A DNA stretch of 64,000 bases, taken from Berberis thunbergii. Lineage: Eukaryota; Streptophyta; Magnoliopsida; Ranunculales; Berberidaceae. Of this stretch, positions 11,580 to 23,572 are shown piece by piece. The notes under the pieces were generated by a model that saw nothing but the letters and a program-made list of their open reading frames with translations, was not told the origin of the DNA and did not search any database. Position 1 is the stretch's first letter. Every line of letters begins with the position of its first letter. Location: the NCBI GenBank assembly GCA_003290165.1, contig QNQO01000821.1, positions 363,444-427,443 on the forward strand, read 5' to 3'. The position numbers were made by a program, and so were the translations under genes.

Positions 11580-12420
11580 TTCAGTCAGCCTAGTTTTCAA
11601 ATTGGTCCCCAAATAATAAATATGGGCAAAGTCCAGGTCTTTGAAGCGTGGCTTGATTTAGCAAGTCATTAACACTCGTCCTTCGTGACTTTATTAGTTG
11701 CATCACAGTGTCATTATCTCCTAAAAGCAAAGACTTAGTCTCCCCTTTTGATGCCAAAAATTGGTCACACCTGACAGGTTTTTTTTTTTTTTAGTTGGGT
11801 CATTGACCCTTTTTATTTATTTACATGCCCGAAGGATACATGACTGACCTTATAGAGTTAACCAAATCAGGCCTGAAGGCTACAATATTGTTGCCACTTA
11901 ATATCCTCGTTGCCTCCTCCATCTCGCATAGAGACTTGTGTTCGCTCAGGTTTAGTCCATCTAACCAGCTGCATTCAATACCCGAAGGTTTATCAACGGC
12001 GGAGCAAATGTGTTCCTAATAATCAAATGAAAACATACAAAATCCTAACTAGTGAGTCTCGAACCCGCGACCTCTCACAAGGAGAGTGGATGTCCAACCA
12101 ACTGAGCTACAATTGGTGGACACACCTGACAGGTTACAATTGGTTAAACCCTCGTTATCTTTATTTTAGAGCCCCTTCGATTAAGTTTCGAGCGAGTGAG
12201 TGATCTACTTGCATGAACTTTTAGAACTATCAAAAAGTCAATGACCATATTGAATACATACTAGAGACTCTACCAGAACAGAGCACTAACTTATTCTGAA
12301 CATAAGTATTGACTAGTATAGACTTTGAGCTTTGGATGCACATATGGATAATATTTTCAAGTGGCTTGCCTTGTCCTCTCCTCTGTAACTGTTTCATTTT
12401 TGTTGAATTAAACAATTATC
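11580..12420 (+). repeat. diverged tandem duplication, copy 1 (interrupted by a SINE)
   Basis: Blocks here recur in the same order at 13360-13935: TTGGGCA/ATGGGCA then GGCTTGATTTAGCAAG, TCATTATCTCCTA, TCTCCCCTTT, and later GAACATAAGTA, TAGACTTTGAGCTTTGGA and TTGCCTT. The offset is about 1.5-1.75 kb. The SINE at 11781-12120 is present only in this copy, so it inserted after the duplication. Confidence 0.6.
11781..12120 (-). mobile_element. tRNA-derived SINE with 15-bp target duplications
   Basis: Reading the minus strand from 12120: the element begins TCCACCAATTG, then an A-box-like TAGCTCAGTTGGTTGGA (complement of 12093-12109) and a B-box-like GGTTCGAGAC (complement of 12056-12065). It ends in a 12-base A-tail (T-run 11781-11792 on +). 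It is flanked by a perfect direct repeat CACACCTGACAGGTT at 11766-11780 and 12121-12135. Internal RNA polymerase III promoter, tail and long duplication together define a SINE of ~340 bp. The body beyond the tRNA head is unrelated to a tRNA. Confidence 0.9.
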
Positions 12421-13359
12421 TATTTATTTATGTATAATTGTACTGTTGACCTTATTAGTGCTTATGGTCTGGGTCTCGGTTATGTGAATTTAATTTTGCA
12501 TTTGCTTTAGACATTCTGAAAGTAGAATTGCTCTGAAGATGCCAACATATACTTGTATTGGTTGGACATGATTACATGCTGTAATGCTTATTTAGACTTG
12601 TAATATATTATGAATTATTGACTCATGTAAGTTAAGGAGATCTCTTTGTTTATGTCAATCCTGCAAACAATCAAATCTGTGACCATAAATCTGTTATTGA
12701 TTGTTTATGCAGTAAATGACGTTCCCTGCATAAACAAGTCACAATCTTAAGACCATTCTGTTAAACCTAGGGTCAGTGAACAGCATAGTGCAGGGGATGT
12801 ATACCATCAGAAAGTTGTAACCTTCTTTTACATCATCGCTGTTTCAGTCATAATCACCTTTACATCACACTCTACTTTCATTAATTTATCGGTTTGTTCT
12901 TGTGATTGCTGTCCTGGCCCATTAAGTATCCAGTGTATTGGATACATGTCATGCATTTATTTATTTGTTGATTTTGTCATTAGTAATATGTGGACACATA
13001 GCTAGAATCAATGAGCTTGGAAGGTGCAGAGCCCATGTGAAGTAGTGGTTATGGCAGAAACTGGGAACTCGGCATATCTTTGTTATCTATCAGTTATACA
13101 AAACAGACAATGAAGATGACATTAGGCAGGGAAGGAACAAAGAATGTAGTCTAGTGGTGGCTTGCGATTTGTGTGTCATTCTCATCACAAGATTACTGAT
13201 AATGGAAATATGAAGTTAGTTTATATTATTTGTTAGTTCAGATACCAACATGGACTCGTTGATTTTTTGCCCCGTGCAGTAATTTACATCAGTAATGCTC
13301 CGCAAGTCTTCCTTTCATTTGTTAAATAGGATGTTATTTGCAGTTCTCTTTAATAAACA
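12421..13359. other. no gene recognised
   Basis: AT-rich spacer between the two duplicated blocks. I see no supported coding frame, RNA gene or element here. Confidence 0.5.
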
Positions 13360-13935
13360 CCAGAGTTGGGCATATGGCTTGACTTAGCAAGCAGATGAAA
13401 CTCATCTTTCATGTCTTCATGAGTCACCTCTGGAATAGTCATTATCTCCTATCTCTGCCTGTTAAAGCTTATTCTTGCGAAACTGAGCCTCCCCTTTGGA
13501 TAAAAAATTGAGTCTCATCTGACAGTGTGCAACTCTGAACATTGAGGCCTATTTACTTCTTTAGGGGGAAATACCATATACAGAAATAAATCATCTTCAT
13601 CTTATAACACATTGATCTTAGGTTATGCTTAAGAGTCCCGTTTGACGACTCACTGGTTCCTACTATAAAAAAGGCTTATTGACTTGTTTGGGGGCAAATC
13701 TTGTCTACAAATAATTGTTCTCGTCACAGAATGCTTGGGGTATAGTTAGGGTCACTGAACAACCAACATGCAGCTACTAGATCTTCACTGACTCGAGCAC
13801 TAGAATATTCAACAAGAACACTGAACATAAAGTACTGAGCTCGATTAAAGTCTAGATTCTGAGCTTTGGACAACGCTGTTAGTAGACTATTTTAAGTCGT
13901 TTGCCTTATCTTCGTGATTATAATATGTTGCAGTC
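13360..13935 (+). repeat. diverged tandem duplication, copy 2
   Basis: This is the partner of 11580-12420, lacking the SINE. Shared blocks include GGCTTGACTTAGCAAG, AGTCATTATCTCCTA, CTCCCCTTT, ACTGAACATAAAGTA and TTCTGAGCTTTGGA. The copies have diverged strongly, so the duplication is old. No gene is seen in it. Confidence 0.6.
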
Positions 13936-14205
13936 ATGTGTTTGTTTCTTTACTATTGCAGTATTCTGTTCTTATGATTGAAGCTTTGTGTATTTTGTTC
14001 TGGCATAGAGAAATTAAACAATTGGGAGAAGTTATGTACCCTGGTACTATGACAGAACAAGATGAACTTATCGATGATTCCATTTCAGTAATACAGATCA
14101 AACAAGAAAATATTAGATTAATTAGGAAGAACAACATAATCTATTACAAGTCCCTGATTCTAGGGCGCGAGGGCGGGGGGTGAGGGAGGGGCGAGGCCTG
14201 CAATT

Positions 14206-14264
14206 GACCATCCATCCTCCTCGGGAAGCTGCCCATGAGCGCATCCCAAGGAGGATGGATGGTC
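14206..14264. repeat. GC-rich hairpin
   Basis: GACCATCCATCCTCC at 14206-14220 is the exact complement of GGAGGATGGATGGTC at 14250-14264. Pairing extends inward with one mismatch (CTCGGGA with TCCCAAG). The surrounding 14160-14300 is unusually GC-rich for this region. It may be a foldback element core; no terminal duplication was found. Confidence 0.6.
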
Positions 14265-14610
14265 ACGGGCGGGCTTGTAAGGGGCTTGTCAGAGGCGTAA
14301 ATCGGAAGATAAGCTCAGGATTTATGCAATCTTATCACATGAATCTCATGGACATTGTATATTCTAAACTTATTAGTAGATATCAGAATGCATATTTGGT
14401 ATCTTGAGTCATTTTCAAAACCTAATCTCCCCCCCTTAATAGAGAAAACATGAGTCACAACTCACATTCTACAGGTGTTCAAAGTTTAGAGTCAATTAAC
14501 AACAAAGTTGATTAAGATGTAGGCATGAAAGTAGGATGATAAAGACAATCAAGAGCATTTGAAGTCTTCCATTATTGCGTTAAGTCCAACAAGAAATCTT
14601 AGTCACGAGG

Positions 14611-14667
14611 CCAAATAATGCGTTACATGGCGTTTTCAAGACCAAATAATGCGTTACATGGCGTTTT
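14611..14667 (+). repeat. 26-bp direct repeat, period 31
   Basis: CCAAATAATGCGTTACATGG followed by CGTTTT occurs at 14611-14636 and again at 14642-14667 without change, a recent tandem duplication. No gene is seen in the surrounding 14265-14977. Confidence 0.85.
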
Positions 14668-14977
14668 AGATAATACCACATGGTTGACATTATTTGAAAC
14701 TTCTCTTCAAGTATAGTTAAAGAAGTGTCGAGCATAGTTATAGAATTAAATTAGCTTATCTGTTTGCCTCAGTAATGTCGCAGTCACATTAAACCCTCAT
14801 TAGTCTTAGTGTATTTGTACATTGTGACTGCTGGACAAACAGCCATGGATTAGGTTATGATCCTTTTTGTATGGCATGTTGATTCAATGGTAACTCACAT
14901 CTAGTTAAACCATATTTATGAGAGACTAATTGAGTGAAAGACAATATTAACTAAATCATTAAAAGAAAAACGAAAAT

Positions 14978-15145
14978 GCTAGAAAATCAAGTTTTTGAAG
15001 CTATGTTTTGTAATCATAATGACGTGGCATGATTTTGAAAGAATGATGAAATCTTCAAAGTGTTTATGCGTATCTCGATGATGTAAAAATAATTCTCTAA
15101 TGATGTCACATCATCCTGGTTGATTGCAAAACCCGATTCCTTAGC
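14978..15145. mobile_element. MITE family A/B, copy A
   Basis: The left end GCTAGAAAATCAAGTTTTT and the right end (complement GCTAAGGAATCGGGTTTTGC) are inverted relatives. The whole element aligns in reverse orientation with 24950-25124: the block AATGATGAAATC and the block GATGATGTGRCATC occur in both. Length is ~170 bp and it is non-coding. Target-site duplications are unclear, so the superfamily is not assigned. Confidence 0.65.
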
Positions 15146-16614
15146 TTCATTCAAGAAAAAAATAAACCAATACTTGGAAAATATTATATTATAGTTGGTT
15201 CATAGCATTCGAACAATCCATATACATGCAAATGAAGCCTATAATATCAAAACATAAATATTACTGACTGAAAAATGAACAAAAAATCATATGAAAATAG
15301 AAGAAACCATCCGAAATAATTGAATTACCGAGTTCACTAATTTATTTCGATTTAACCTAACAAAATATAACATAATGTGGGGTGTTCATTTACTTAGAAT
15401 CCATATTCAAATAATGTTAGGTTTTATATTTGAGAAAATTCAAATAAAAAACTAGACATTAAATATTGTATTGACATACCAAAATATAAAGCCTATAATA
15501 TCAAAAGCCAACCCAATATTTATTTTGAGGGGTAAAATGGAGTCTAAAAATCGTGCAATTAAATTCAGAGATACCTAATAATATGAATAAATTTCATGAT
15601 TTTATCATATTGAAAAAAAAAATTAAATCTTGCAACCGAGTATTCTTTGTAAATAAAATCTCTGTACAATTTTAGATCATTAAAAATTCATAAAAAAATA
15701 GAGTATAGTTCGAAATAATACAAGGGGAATTATAATTGGCGAGGAAACGGGCGAGGGAGGGGGTTACTGCAAAAATAATACAAATAGCATATATATTTTG
15801 GGTACTGCAAAATCTTCTATTCAACAAACTTGAAAAAGCCGATTATGATTCGTATGTCAATCGGAAAAGTCAAAACACAATAATGTTTTCTTGAAAAATA
15901 AGGATTTTTTTTTTCTTTTTATATTCATTTCAAGGAACTAAGCACAAATACATCATAATTTTTTTTTAGGCTACTTACCTTTATTCTTGTGAATAAAAAA
16001 AAATAACGATAAAGAGAAGAAAAATGAAGAATCGCATTCGAGCGAGTTGTTGCTTACGTATTATGCATCCATTAGCTCAACAACGACACAATATATACTA
16101 TGCTACAGAGAGAATAATAATGTGGATGAATAAAGAGATTTTTTATCGATCTGTATACTATTAGTGGTAGACATAATGCATTTCTATAGGCAACATATCT
16201 AATACGCAACATTCATACTTTATGTTACAATTCAGAGTGGTGTTTTACTATTCATTACTGACTGAGACAAACTTGATGATGAAATTCATTTCATATGATG
16301 ACATATGTGTAAATATAAAATATGTATAAGAAATTAAGAACAAATAAAATGGAAAAAATTGTTGGAATGTACATGTGGCGGAGAGATAAAATATTGTTTT
16401 TTTTTCCTTTTTTCTCAAAAATAAAATTATCATAATGATCTACGTATTCGTCATATTTTGGTAACGTTAAATTGCAATTTTGACAATTTTTTCAACAAAA
16501 TAAATGATCATTATAAGCACTTAAAATTTCAAAATATGTATATTTATTATGGGATGGGATTTTGAAAATTACGGTTGATAACAACAAATCAAGCTAAAAA
16601 TATTAGTTTCCTAA
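15146..16614. other. AT-rich, no gene recognised
   Basis: Very AT-rich sequence without supported coding frames. At ~15738-15760 the string GGCGAGGAAACGGGCGAGG is a fragment of the same family as the foldback MITE at 8066-8229. Confidence 0.5.
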
Positions 16615-17408
16615 AAAAATAAAATACAAATCGATATTTCATGATTTTCTTTTTCTCTCTTGATTTTCCTCTTCTTATTCTCTACTAAAATAAAATACAA
16701 ACCGATAATCCATTATTTATTTTTTTCTCTTGTTTTCTCTTTTCTTCTTCCCTAAGTTAAAGTATGCTAAAATAAAACAACAATTCTAGTCAACCATGTT
16801 TGCTAGCCTTTTGAGTTTTTTATACTTCTACCATTCTATAGATAGTGTTTGTGTTTTAAAGAAAATTAGTAAAAACATCCAAAAAAAAAAAAAAGGCCAA
16901 AATATGCTTGCAAACATGACTAGTTAAACTTACTCAAAATAAAATACAAACCGAGAATCATTATTTGCTTCCTTTTTTTTTCTCTTGTTTTCCCTTTTCT
17001 TTCCTATACATGCTAAAATAAAATACAAACCGATGACATATTATTTCCTTTTTTTTCCTTATTCTTCTTCCATATGTTCTTCTCTTCTTATTTTTTCCGT
17101 CTATCTGTTCCTTAAAATTTTGAATCGTTAAGGATTCAAAGTGATGTATTTAGCCATTGTTTTGAATTCATTGAAACATTACAAAACTAAGCTCGATTTG
17201 TATGAGGAACTGAATTTTATGAGAGATTGCACCCATCAGAACCTTTTTTTTGTTTGAGATTTTCTTTGTTTTCCTTCATTTTTTACTCTCTTGAATTTTA
17301 TGAGAGTTTTATTTTTTATTTTTTATGAGAGATTGAAACCTTACAAAACTAAGCTCGGTTTGTATTTTATTTTAGCATACATAGGGAAAAAGAAGAGGAA
17401 AAACAAGA
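16615..17408. repeat. array of ~70-85 bp T-rich units with one inverted copy
   Basis: The unit (C)TAAAATAAAATACAAACCGA followed by a CATTATTT stretch and TTTTCTCTTGTTTTC(T/C)CTTTTCTT recurs at about 16616, 16685, 16933 and 17011, with a partial copy at 16765. A reverse-complement copy lies at 17356-17408. A 34-bp block containing TTACAAAACTAAGCTCG occurs at 17170-17203 and 17332-17365. A small inverted pair (16790s and 16910s) interrupts the array. This resembles the subterminal repeats of a DNA transposon, but no transposase or duplication was found. Confidence 0.6.
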
Positions 17409-18351
17409 TAGTTTGTTATTATCAATCTTAGGATCAACAACAATCTAATCACCAATTATTTGAGTTTGTATGTGAGTCTTAGGACTCATCCCATTTATTA
17501 TTAAAACATATAAGTATTTTCATGTCTATGTATAATTTTTTCAAAGAAATGGACAGATATTTTGATGAACATTCAGACAAAACCTCGAACATTCAATCGA
17601 TTTTAATTTTAACCGAGTTTCACTTTAAAAAAATTAGTATTTTTTACTGTAAAATTAGTTTATATTAAAAAATATGAATTTTTTTTTTATAGAATTGATT
17701 GAGAACAATGGTGGAGATAGTGATGATGGTATCCAGTGTATGATAATTAACAGGAAAAACAAATGTATGTGAAATTTATGTAAAGTGGCCACGGCACCAA
17801 TAATATGCTAGTATTTAACATATTTAACAATATCCATATCATATTGTAATCTTATTAGTTTACACAATCTTCATCAAATTGTGATTAGAAACAAAGATAT
17901 TCCAAACATAAGTTAGATATCACATAATCGGATAAAAAAATGGTCCAAAGTCCATATACAAAAAATCCAAAATCCAAACTATTGATTGTACGAACGACAC
18001 ATCACCCACACTGAAGTTGCTAAAATGCGCAGAGGCACACGTTTAGCGCCAATTTTAGTTGGGGCAAAAAGTCTCTCAAATGGTAAGAAGAAGAAGAAGA
18101 AGTTACGCGTCGCGTGGTTGAAGCTTTCAATCTAATCTCCGTGTTGAATGAATCTCAAATCGCGATGAAACCCAGCAAATTTTCGAATCAATGGCCAAAA
18201 CCCATACTTCAGATCCCTCTCAATCTCTCTCTTTCGCGAGATTAGATTGATTTCCAGATCCCCAAAATTTTTACTCTGTTTCCCCTGTTAGATTGTGACC
18301 CACAAATCTATCTATCTCTCTAAGTCTAATCTGTGGTTGTTGGTGGTGTTA
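17409..18351. other. upstream region and 5' leader of the PP1 gene
   Basis: AT-rich to ~18000, then less so. A (AAG)n tract lies at ~18085-18102 and CTCTCTCAATCTCTCTCTTT at ~18216, a pyrimidine-rich leader common in plant genes. A clear TATA box was not identified. Confidence 0.45.
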
Positions 18352-20968
18352 ATGATGATGACGATGGAGGGAACGATGGAGAGGGGAGTGTTGGACGACA
18401 TCATAAGGAGACTTCTTGAAGGGAAGGGAGGAAAACAGGTTCAATTGTCCGAAGCTGAAATTCGCCAGCTCTGCGTCAATTCTCGCCATCTCTTCCTCTC
18501 TCAGCCCAATCTCCTTCATCTCCGTGCCCCCATCAAGATCTGCGGTTCGTCTCTTTCTTTTCATTCCTTTTGGTTTGCATTTGTTTAATTAAAGATTGAA
18601 TTTTTATGGATTTGGGTTTTTTTTTTTTTTTCAAATTGTTTGTATGTTTACAGAAATTTGATCTTAATCTTACAAAAGCATTTATTTTTATATAATTGGA
18701 AATGGGTGTTTAGGGATAGTAGTTTTTAATTGGTAGGTGAAATTTCATCCAAATTGTCTTACGCAAGGCTACATTCTAATTGGATTTGAACATTCATGGA
18801 ATCTTAATTTTGAGTTAACAAAAAAAGATGTTTGACTCAGATGGGTGTCTGGGGATCTTAATTGTTAATATATTTAGTTTGGGGATCGCTATTTTTCGCA
18901 AGCTAACTTGGGTCAGTAATATTGGTTGAAAGGATACATATTAGTTTAATTCGTCAGACGGGCATTAGAGGTTTGACTATTGCGAAGGGGAGTCTAGAAG
19001 GTTGATCTATGTGAAGCTTGTGATGCATATGGATCATTTTAGTAACGTGTGAGGCGCACATTTGATGTTTTGGCTGATTCTGGATAGTACAGTTAGATGA
19101 CTTGAGGGGATTGAGGTTTGTGGAGATCATTCCTGTAGAATAGTTATAGCATTGATTGTAGATGTAGATTTTCGATTTTGTAATGGAAGGGGTGTGAGTT
19201 CTTCAGCTAATTAATAGGAAGGAGGGGTGAGAACTACTTTATGTCAAGTATGTTGTTTTGTAATGAAATGAGTTCTCAAAGCTATTTCAGTTTAAGGGAA
19301 TGGTGGCTTTGGAGATTTTGATGAACTCGTGTTTACTAAAGAAGCCAGACATTTGATTCGTAGTCTACAATTTATGCATGCATTGTTTTCATCTTTCTCT
19401 TTCTTAATGGCTTCATTAGAGAAAGTGTCTATTGGAAACTTATTCCACAATACTATACAACTGTTTTTCCAACTTGGAATATTTTAAGAATTATAGTTCC
19501 GTCAAAGTGTGGAATATAATCTCTGCTCGTAGGCCGTTGAGGTATCTCTAAGAAGAACCACTCTAGAAATTCATACATCATGTTCTTCTTTAACTGGTTG
19601 ACCATGTTTGTTTGGTTTTCAAAAATTGGATTCCCGTATAAACAAATTTCTTTCGATCTTGATTTTAAATTAGCTTCCAATTGTTCATGACTAGAACACT
19701 TGGGTCTATCTAACCTCTCATACCCCTTACAGGTGATATACATGGGCAATACCAAGATCTTTTAAGGCTGTTGGAAATTGGCGGCTTCCCTCCTTCTGCA
19801 ACCTACCTCTTTCTTGGGGATTACGTAGACCGTGGCAAGCAAAGCTTGGAAACTATATGCTTGCTTCTTGCCTACAAAATAAGATACCCTGATAAAATCT
19901 TTCTCTTGAGAGGGAACCATGAAGATGCAAAAATCAATAGGATTTATGGATTCTATGATGAATGTAAACGGAGATTTAATGTTCGGCTTTGGAAGATATT
20001 TACTGATTGCTTTAATTGCTTGCCTGTGGCTGCACTCATTGATGAAAAGATACTTTGCATGCATGGGGGTCTATCTCCTGAGTTGCACAACTTGAACCAA
20101 ATTAGAGATATTGAGAGGCCCACTGAGATACCAGATGCTGGTCTCTTATGCGATTTACTATGGTCTGATCCTGATCCATCAAATGATGGTTGGTCAGAAA
20201 GTGATCGTGGCGTCTCATGTACTTTTGGAGCTGATAAGGTTGTCGAGTTCCTGGAGAATAATGAGCTTGATTTAATATGCCGAGGCCATCAGGTAGGCAG
20301 ACTACTTGTGTTTAGTTTCACGATTGCACAAGGTATTGTTATTGACAACTGGCTGTCTTTGGGATTAGTACTGATGGGTGGTTATTGTATGATCTATCAA
20401 TCCTGAGACTCATGAAAAGATAAATCCCATTATCCAGGAATATGTTTTTGTTTCTCTAGAATCAGCCAGTCGTCTTTGTGCAAACACAAACTTCACTTTT
20501 CCCTAATTATGCTGATATAGTTGAAAATTTTGAATTTCAGGTGGTAGAAGATGGCTATGAATTTTTCGCCAAAAGAAGATTAGTTACCATATTTTCTGCT
20601 CCCAACTACGGTGGAGAATTCGACAATGCTGGTGCTTTGTTGAGTGTTGATGAAGAGTTATTGTGTTCTTTTGAGATCTTGAAACCAGCAGAAGTAAAAC
20701 CCTCACCTTCAAGTACTAGTTCATCTGGAGTGATTCTTAAGAAGGTAAGCGTGTATAATTTTGGAACATACATGATCAGCTGAGAGCATCTATAGGAGGC
20801 CTTGTTATCATCTCCAAATACCTATACAGAGTGGGCGAGAGAGAAAAATTACTCTCAACCTTCCCAAATCTTAGTGTATTTCATTTTTGTCATAATTTTC
20901 AGTAAGAAGATTCTGACCACTTCATCTTGTCGTGTTTATTTGAACAGCCTCAGAAAGGTAAGATTTGA
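18352..20968 (+). CDS. TOPP8-like: serine/threonine protein phosphatase PP1 catalytic subunit, TOPP8/9 type
   Basis: Four exons, 18352-18544, 19733-20292, 20541-20744 and 20948-20968, join in frame with GT-AG introns to give 325 residues, normal for a PP1 catalytic subunit. Metal-binding and catalytic motifs are all present: GDIHGQ (residues 65-70), GDYVDRG (93-99), RGNHE (124-128) and MHGG (174-177), with the loop [11 protein letters not shown] near 275. It removes phosphate from serine and threonine residues and is normally directed by regulatory subunits in nucleus and cytoplasm. The start at 18352 ([12 protein letters not shown]) is preferred because the following [19 protein letters not shown] is conserved; ATGs at 18355, 18364 and 18376 are alternatives. 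[16 protein letters not shown] and NYGGE differ from the commoner RGNHECASINR, CRAHQ and NYCGE; I associate the former with the TOPP8/9 subgroup. The last exon is only 21 bases. Confidence 0.93.
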
Positions 20969-22546
20969 TTTGCACCAGCTAATGGCTTTCAAGAGATCTG
21001 GTTCAGCTGGAAGTACCATTTTAGCAAGATTTATTTATTTGAGGGCTGAGTTGTTTAATGATAATTTAGTCAGAGAAGCCTTCCAAATATGACCAGCGTC
21101 TAAATCCCTTTATGAAGCTTGTCAATCATTCAAGGAGCACTTGGAAGTATTATACCATCTGTAAATCAACATTCAGTAATTCTATATACAGGGTTGTTTT
21201 TCTCCACAAATAACTTGTGCTTGAGCTTTTTCACCTGTCTTTGCATCTCTGATCACCAGCTGCAGGTATTGACTTCCCAAATAGGTCCTTTTTGTACATT
21301 TTTTCTTTTATTGTTTCTCGTAACCCATGCATTCAGATGTTTACTGGTTCATATGATATGATCAGTGGTTCTTGTCTTGGAACCTAAGAGACAATTTGTA
21401 GGATGTTTGATGAAGTTTTTTTTTGTTTGACCGAAAAATTGTAAATGTAATTGACTATGAGCCTTAGAAGCAGTGTGGTAAAATTAATGTCAACTGAGAT
21501 AATTCAAAGATTCATATTTACATAATGCATCGGCATGCTAGGGTAGTCTAGATGATGAAGTACCCTGTTTTGATTGGAATGTTTGCATGTGAAAAATGCT
21601 TACCAAAAGCATACATTGTGCATAGTTGAATGTGAATTCTAATGTGTATACAGAATACAAATGGATATATGAACAAACTTGAATTGTACATTTCAGATCA
21701 CAAATGAATTTGGATGAATGATAGCAACAAAACTGAGGAGATTGGGAGCTAAGGTGCCTTTGCCTTAGCTTTACAATATCATTTTTATCCAGTATTAGTA
21801 TTTCTAAACTGCGAGCCTGACAACATATCAGTCATGCCAGTCAACTTTATATTTGAGACTAATCGACGTTCCATTTGTAAAATGTTACAGATCTCCATCG
21901 ACTAATCAGATGGGTAAATGGGCAGAAATAGAGACTAGCAATATTGCTGCCTCCGAAATTCATATTTCCATGATGATCCAATATTGATTACCAAAACGGT
22001 TTTAGAGAAGTCTTGATGTGCGATAAAATTGTGAATTCATATAAGGGTAATACACACATTTTCTTTCATGTTTTCTTAAAGAAAACTTCACAGAGCGACA
22101 ATAATAGTTGCTAAGTTAAATTGCAAGATACCCTTACTGATTCTTTCTCATTTTCTTCATTCTAAAGAAAAGTTCACATATTAGCCCAAGATGTCCTTAC
22201 TGATTCTTCATTCTAAAGAAAAGTTCATTTGATGAGCAAGCAATGCTCCTTGATTGGGAGATGATACTGATAAATTAAAGCTTCACATATTAGCCCACCA
22301 TTACCTACTAAGAGGCCAACAATGAATGAGTTATCAACCCATGGTAGACATCCATGTCAAAACTCTGCGTAACAAGTTTTGTAAGGTATCGCTTAAGTAG
22401 AGCCACAAAGGCCAATTTTGATTTTATTTTAAACACTTATTACGGTAAGTTCTTAGCATTACTTACCAAAAACAGTAAAATGCAACTTAATACTGGGAAA
22501 AAAAAAAGGAAATTATTTACAAAAGATATATAAAATGAGATGCCTG
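20969..22546. other. PP1 3' region and spacer, no further gene
   Basis: The first few hundred bases are probably 3' untranslated region. Nothing with coding support follows. A partial direct repeat (CCTTACTGATTCTT and CATTCTAAAGAAAAGTTCA) occurs at ~22132-22176 and ~22195-22230. Confidence 0.5.
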
Positions 22547-22553
22547 AAAACCA

Positions 22554-22604
22554 AGTAGCTCAGTTGGTTAGAGCGTGTGGCTGTTAACCACATGGTCGGA
22601 GGTT
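22554..22604 (+). pseudogene. truncated tRNA-Asn (GTT)
   Basis: AGTAGCTCAGTTGGTTAGAG, the anticodon arm GTGTGGCTGTTAACCACA (anticodon GTT) and the following GGTCGGAGGTT match plant tRNA-Asn almost perfectly. The match stops inside the T arm: the T loop continues as AAGCGAAAATG, and the acceptor stem is missing on both sides. It cannot fold into a complete tRNA, so it is a fragment or retro-pseudogene. Confidence 0.85.
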
Positions 22605-22712
22605 AAGCGAAAATGAGGGCACTGAATTACAGCCAAGCAGTATTAAGCGGCATATATGCTCTTCATTTGGACCTCCGGTTGCATTAATTCCTGGCTTCTA
22701 ATGGACCTCATT

Positions 22713-22747
22713 CAGGGACGGAGCCACATGGGGGCAAGTACTGACTT

Positions 22748-22787
<40 letters not shown>

Positions 22788-23572
22788 AATATGGCCACCC
22801 TTGTCGATGAATCCGTCCTGCCCTACCCCTTCTTCTCTGTCTGTTCTCATTTGCTTCATCTATTTGTTTACTGCGACACCGACAATCGCCTTTTTTTGCT
22901 TGACTTAGCTGTTTTTCCCACCATCGCCATCAACAACCAACAACCACATCAATCTCTTTTCTTCTTTGAGGAAGAAGTTTAAAAAAATGTATTTTCTCAA
23001 TGAATTCGTATTTCGAGATCTAGTTTTGTATTTTATTCATAAGATTTTCTGAAGATACATGAAAATTTTGATCCGTTAAATTTTTTCTCAAGATACATAT
23101 TTGTATCTCAAGGTTCATATGTGGGTTGTTGTTTGAAGGACGTTTTGGTAATCAACGTGAGCATTTTGACAGTCAATGCACGTTGATTACTAGTCCTGGG
23201 GGGAGACTGTAATAGTGTTCAATGATAGGGTAACTTCTAATTAGCTATTTATGATAGGTGTCAAATCGCAATAACCAATTTTTTTGTTCACATCTAATTT
23301 TACATTTGAAATTAATTTTTACCAATTAATTTTATATACCAATTTGATTTGTCTCACGTATATTTATCTTTTGTGCACCTACGAAGTAGCTTATTTGATT
23401 CATTTTCTTTCCCGTAGATTAGATGGAGTTTTGTTTAGCAATTGATGTTTTGTATAGTTATTTATATATTGTTCAAATTTTTTTATTAAAGTAATTAATT
23501 ATTATATTATCATTAATTAATTATGACTTATTACTCCGCCTCGTTTCAACATAAATCCTGGCTCGGTGACTG
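22713..23572. mobile_element. non-autonomous hAT element with degenerate 8-bp duplications
   Basis: The left end CAGGGACGGAGCCACATGGG and the complement of the right end, CAGTCACCGAGCCAGGATTT, are imperfect inverted repeats of the hAT type. The flanks ACCTCATT (22705-22712) and GCCTCGTT (23573-23580) agree at 6 of 8 positions, both differences being transitions. There is no transposase. The interior is AT-rich and holds an (AT)n microsatellite. Confidence 0.75.
22750..22784. repeat. (AT)n microsatellite
   Basis: Uninterrupted alternating AT of ~35 bases inside the hAT element. Confidence 0.95.

Noticed and set aside
12045..12118. Minus-strand tRNA gene
   Set aside because: A and B boxes are present but arm pairing is poor, and the poly-A tail with 15-bp duplications marks a SINE.
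11825..12203. Overlapping open frames
   Set aside because: They lie inside and across the SINE and have no domain.
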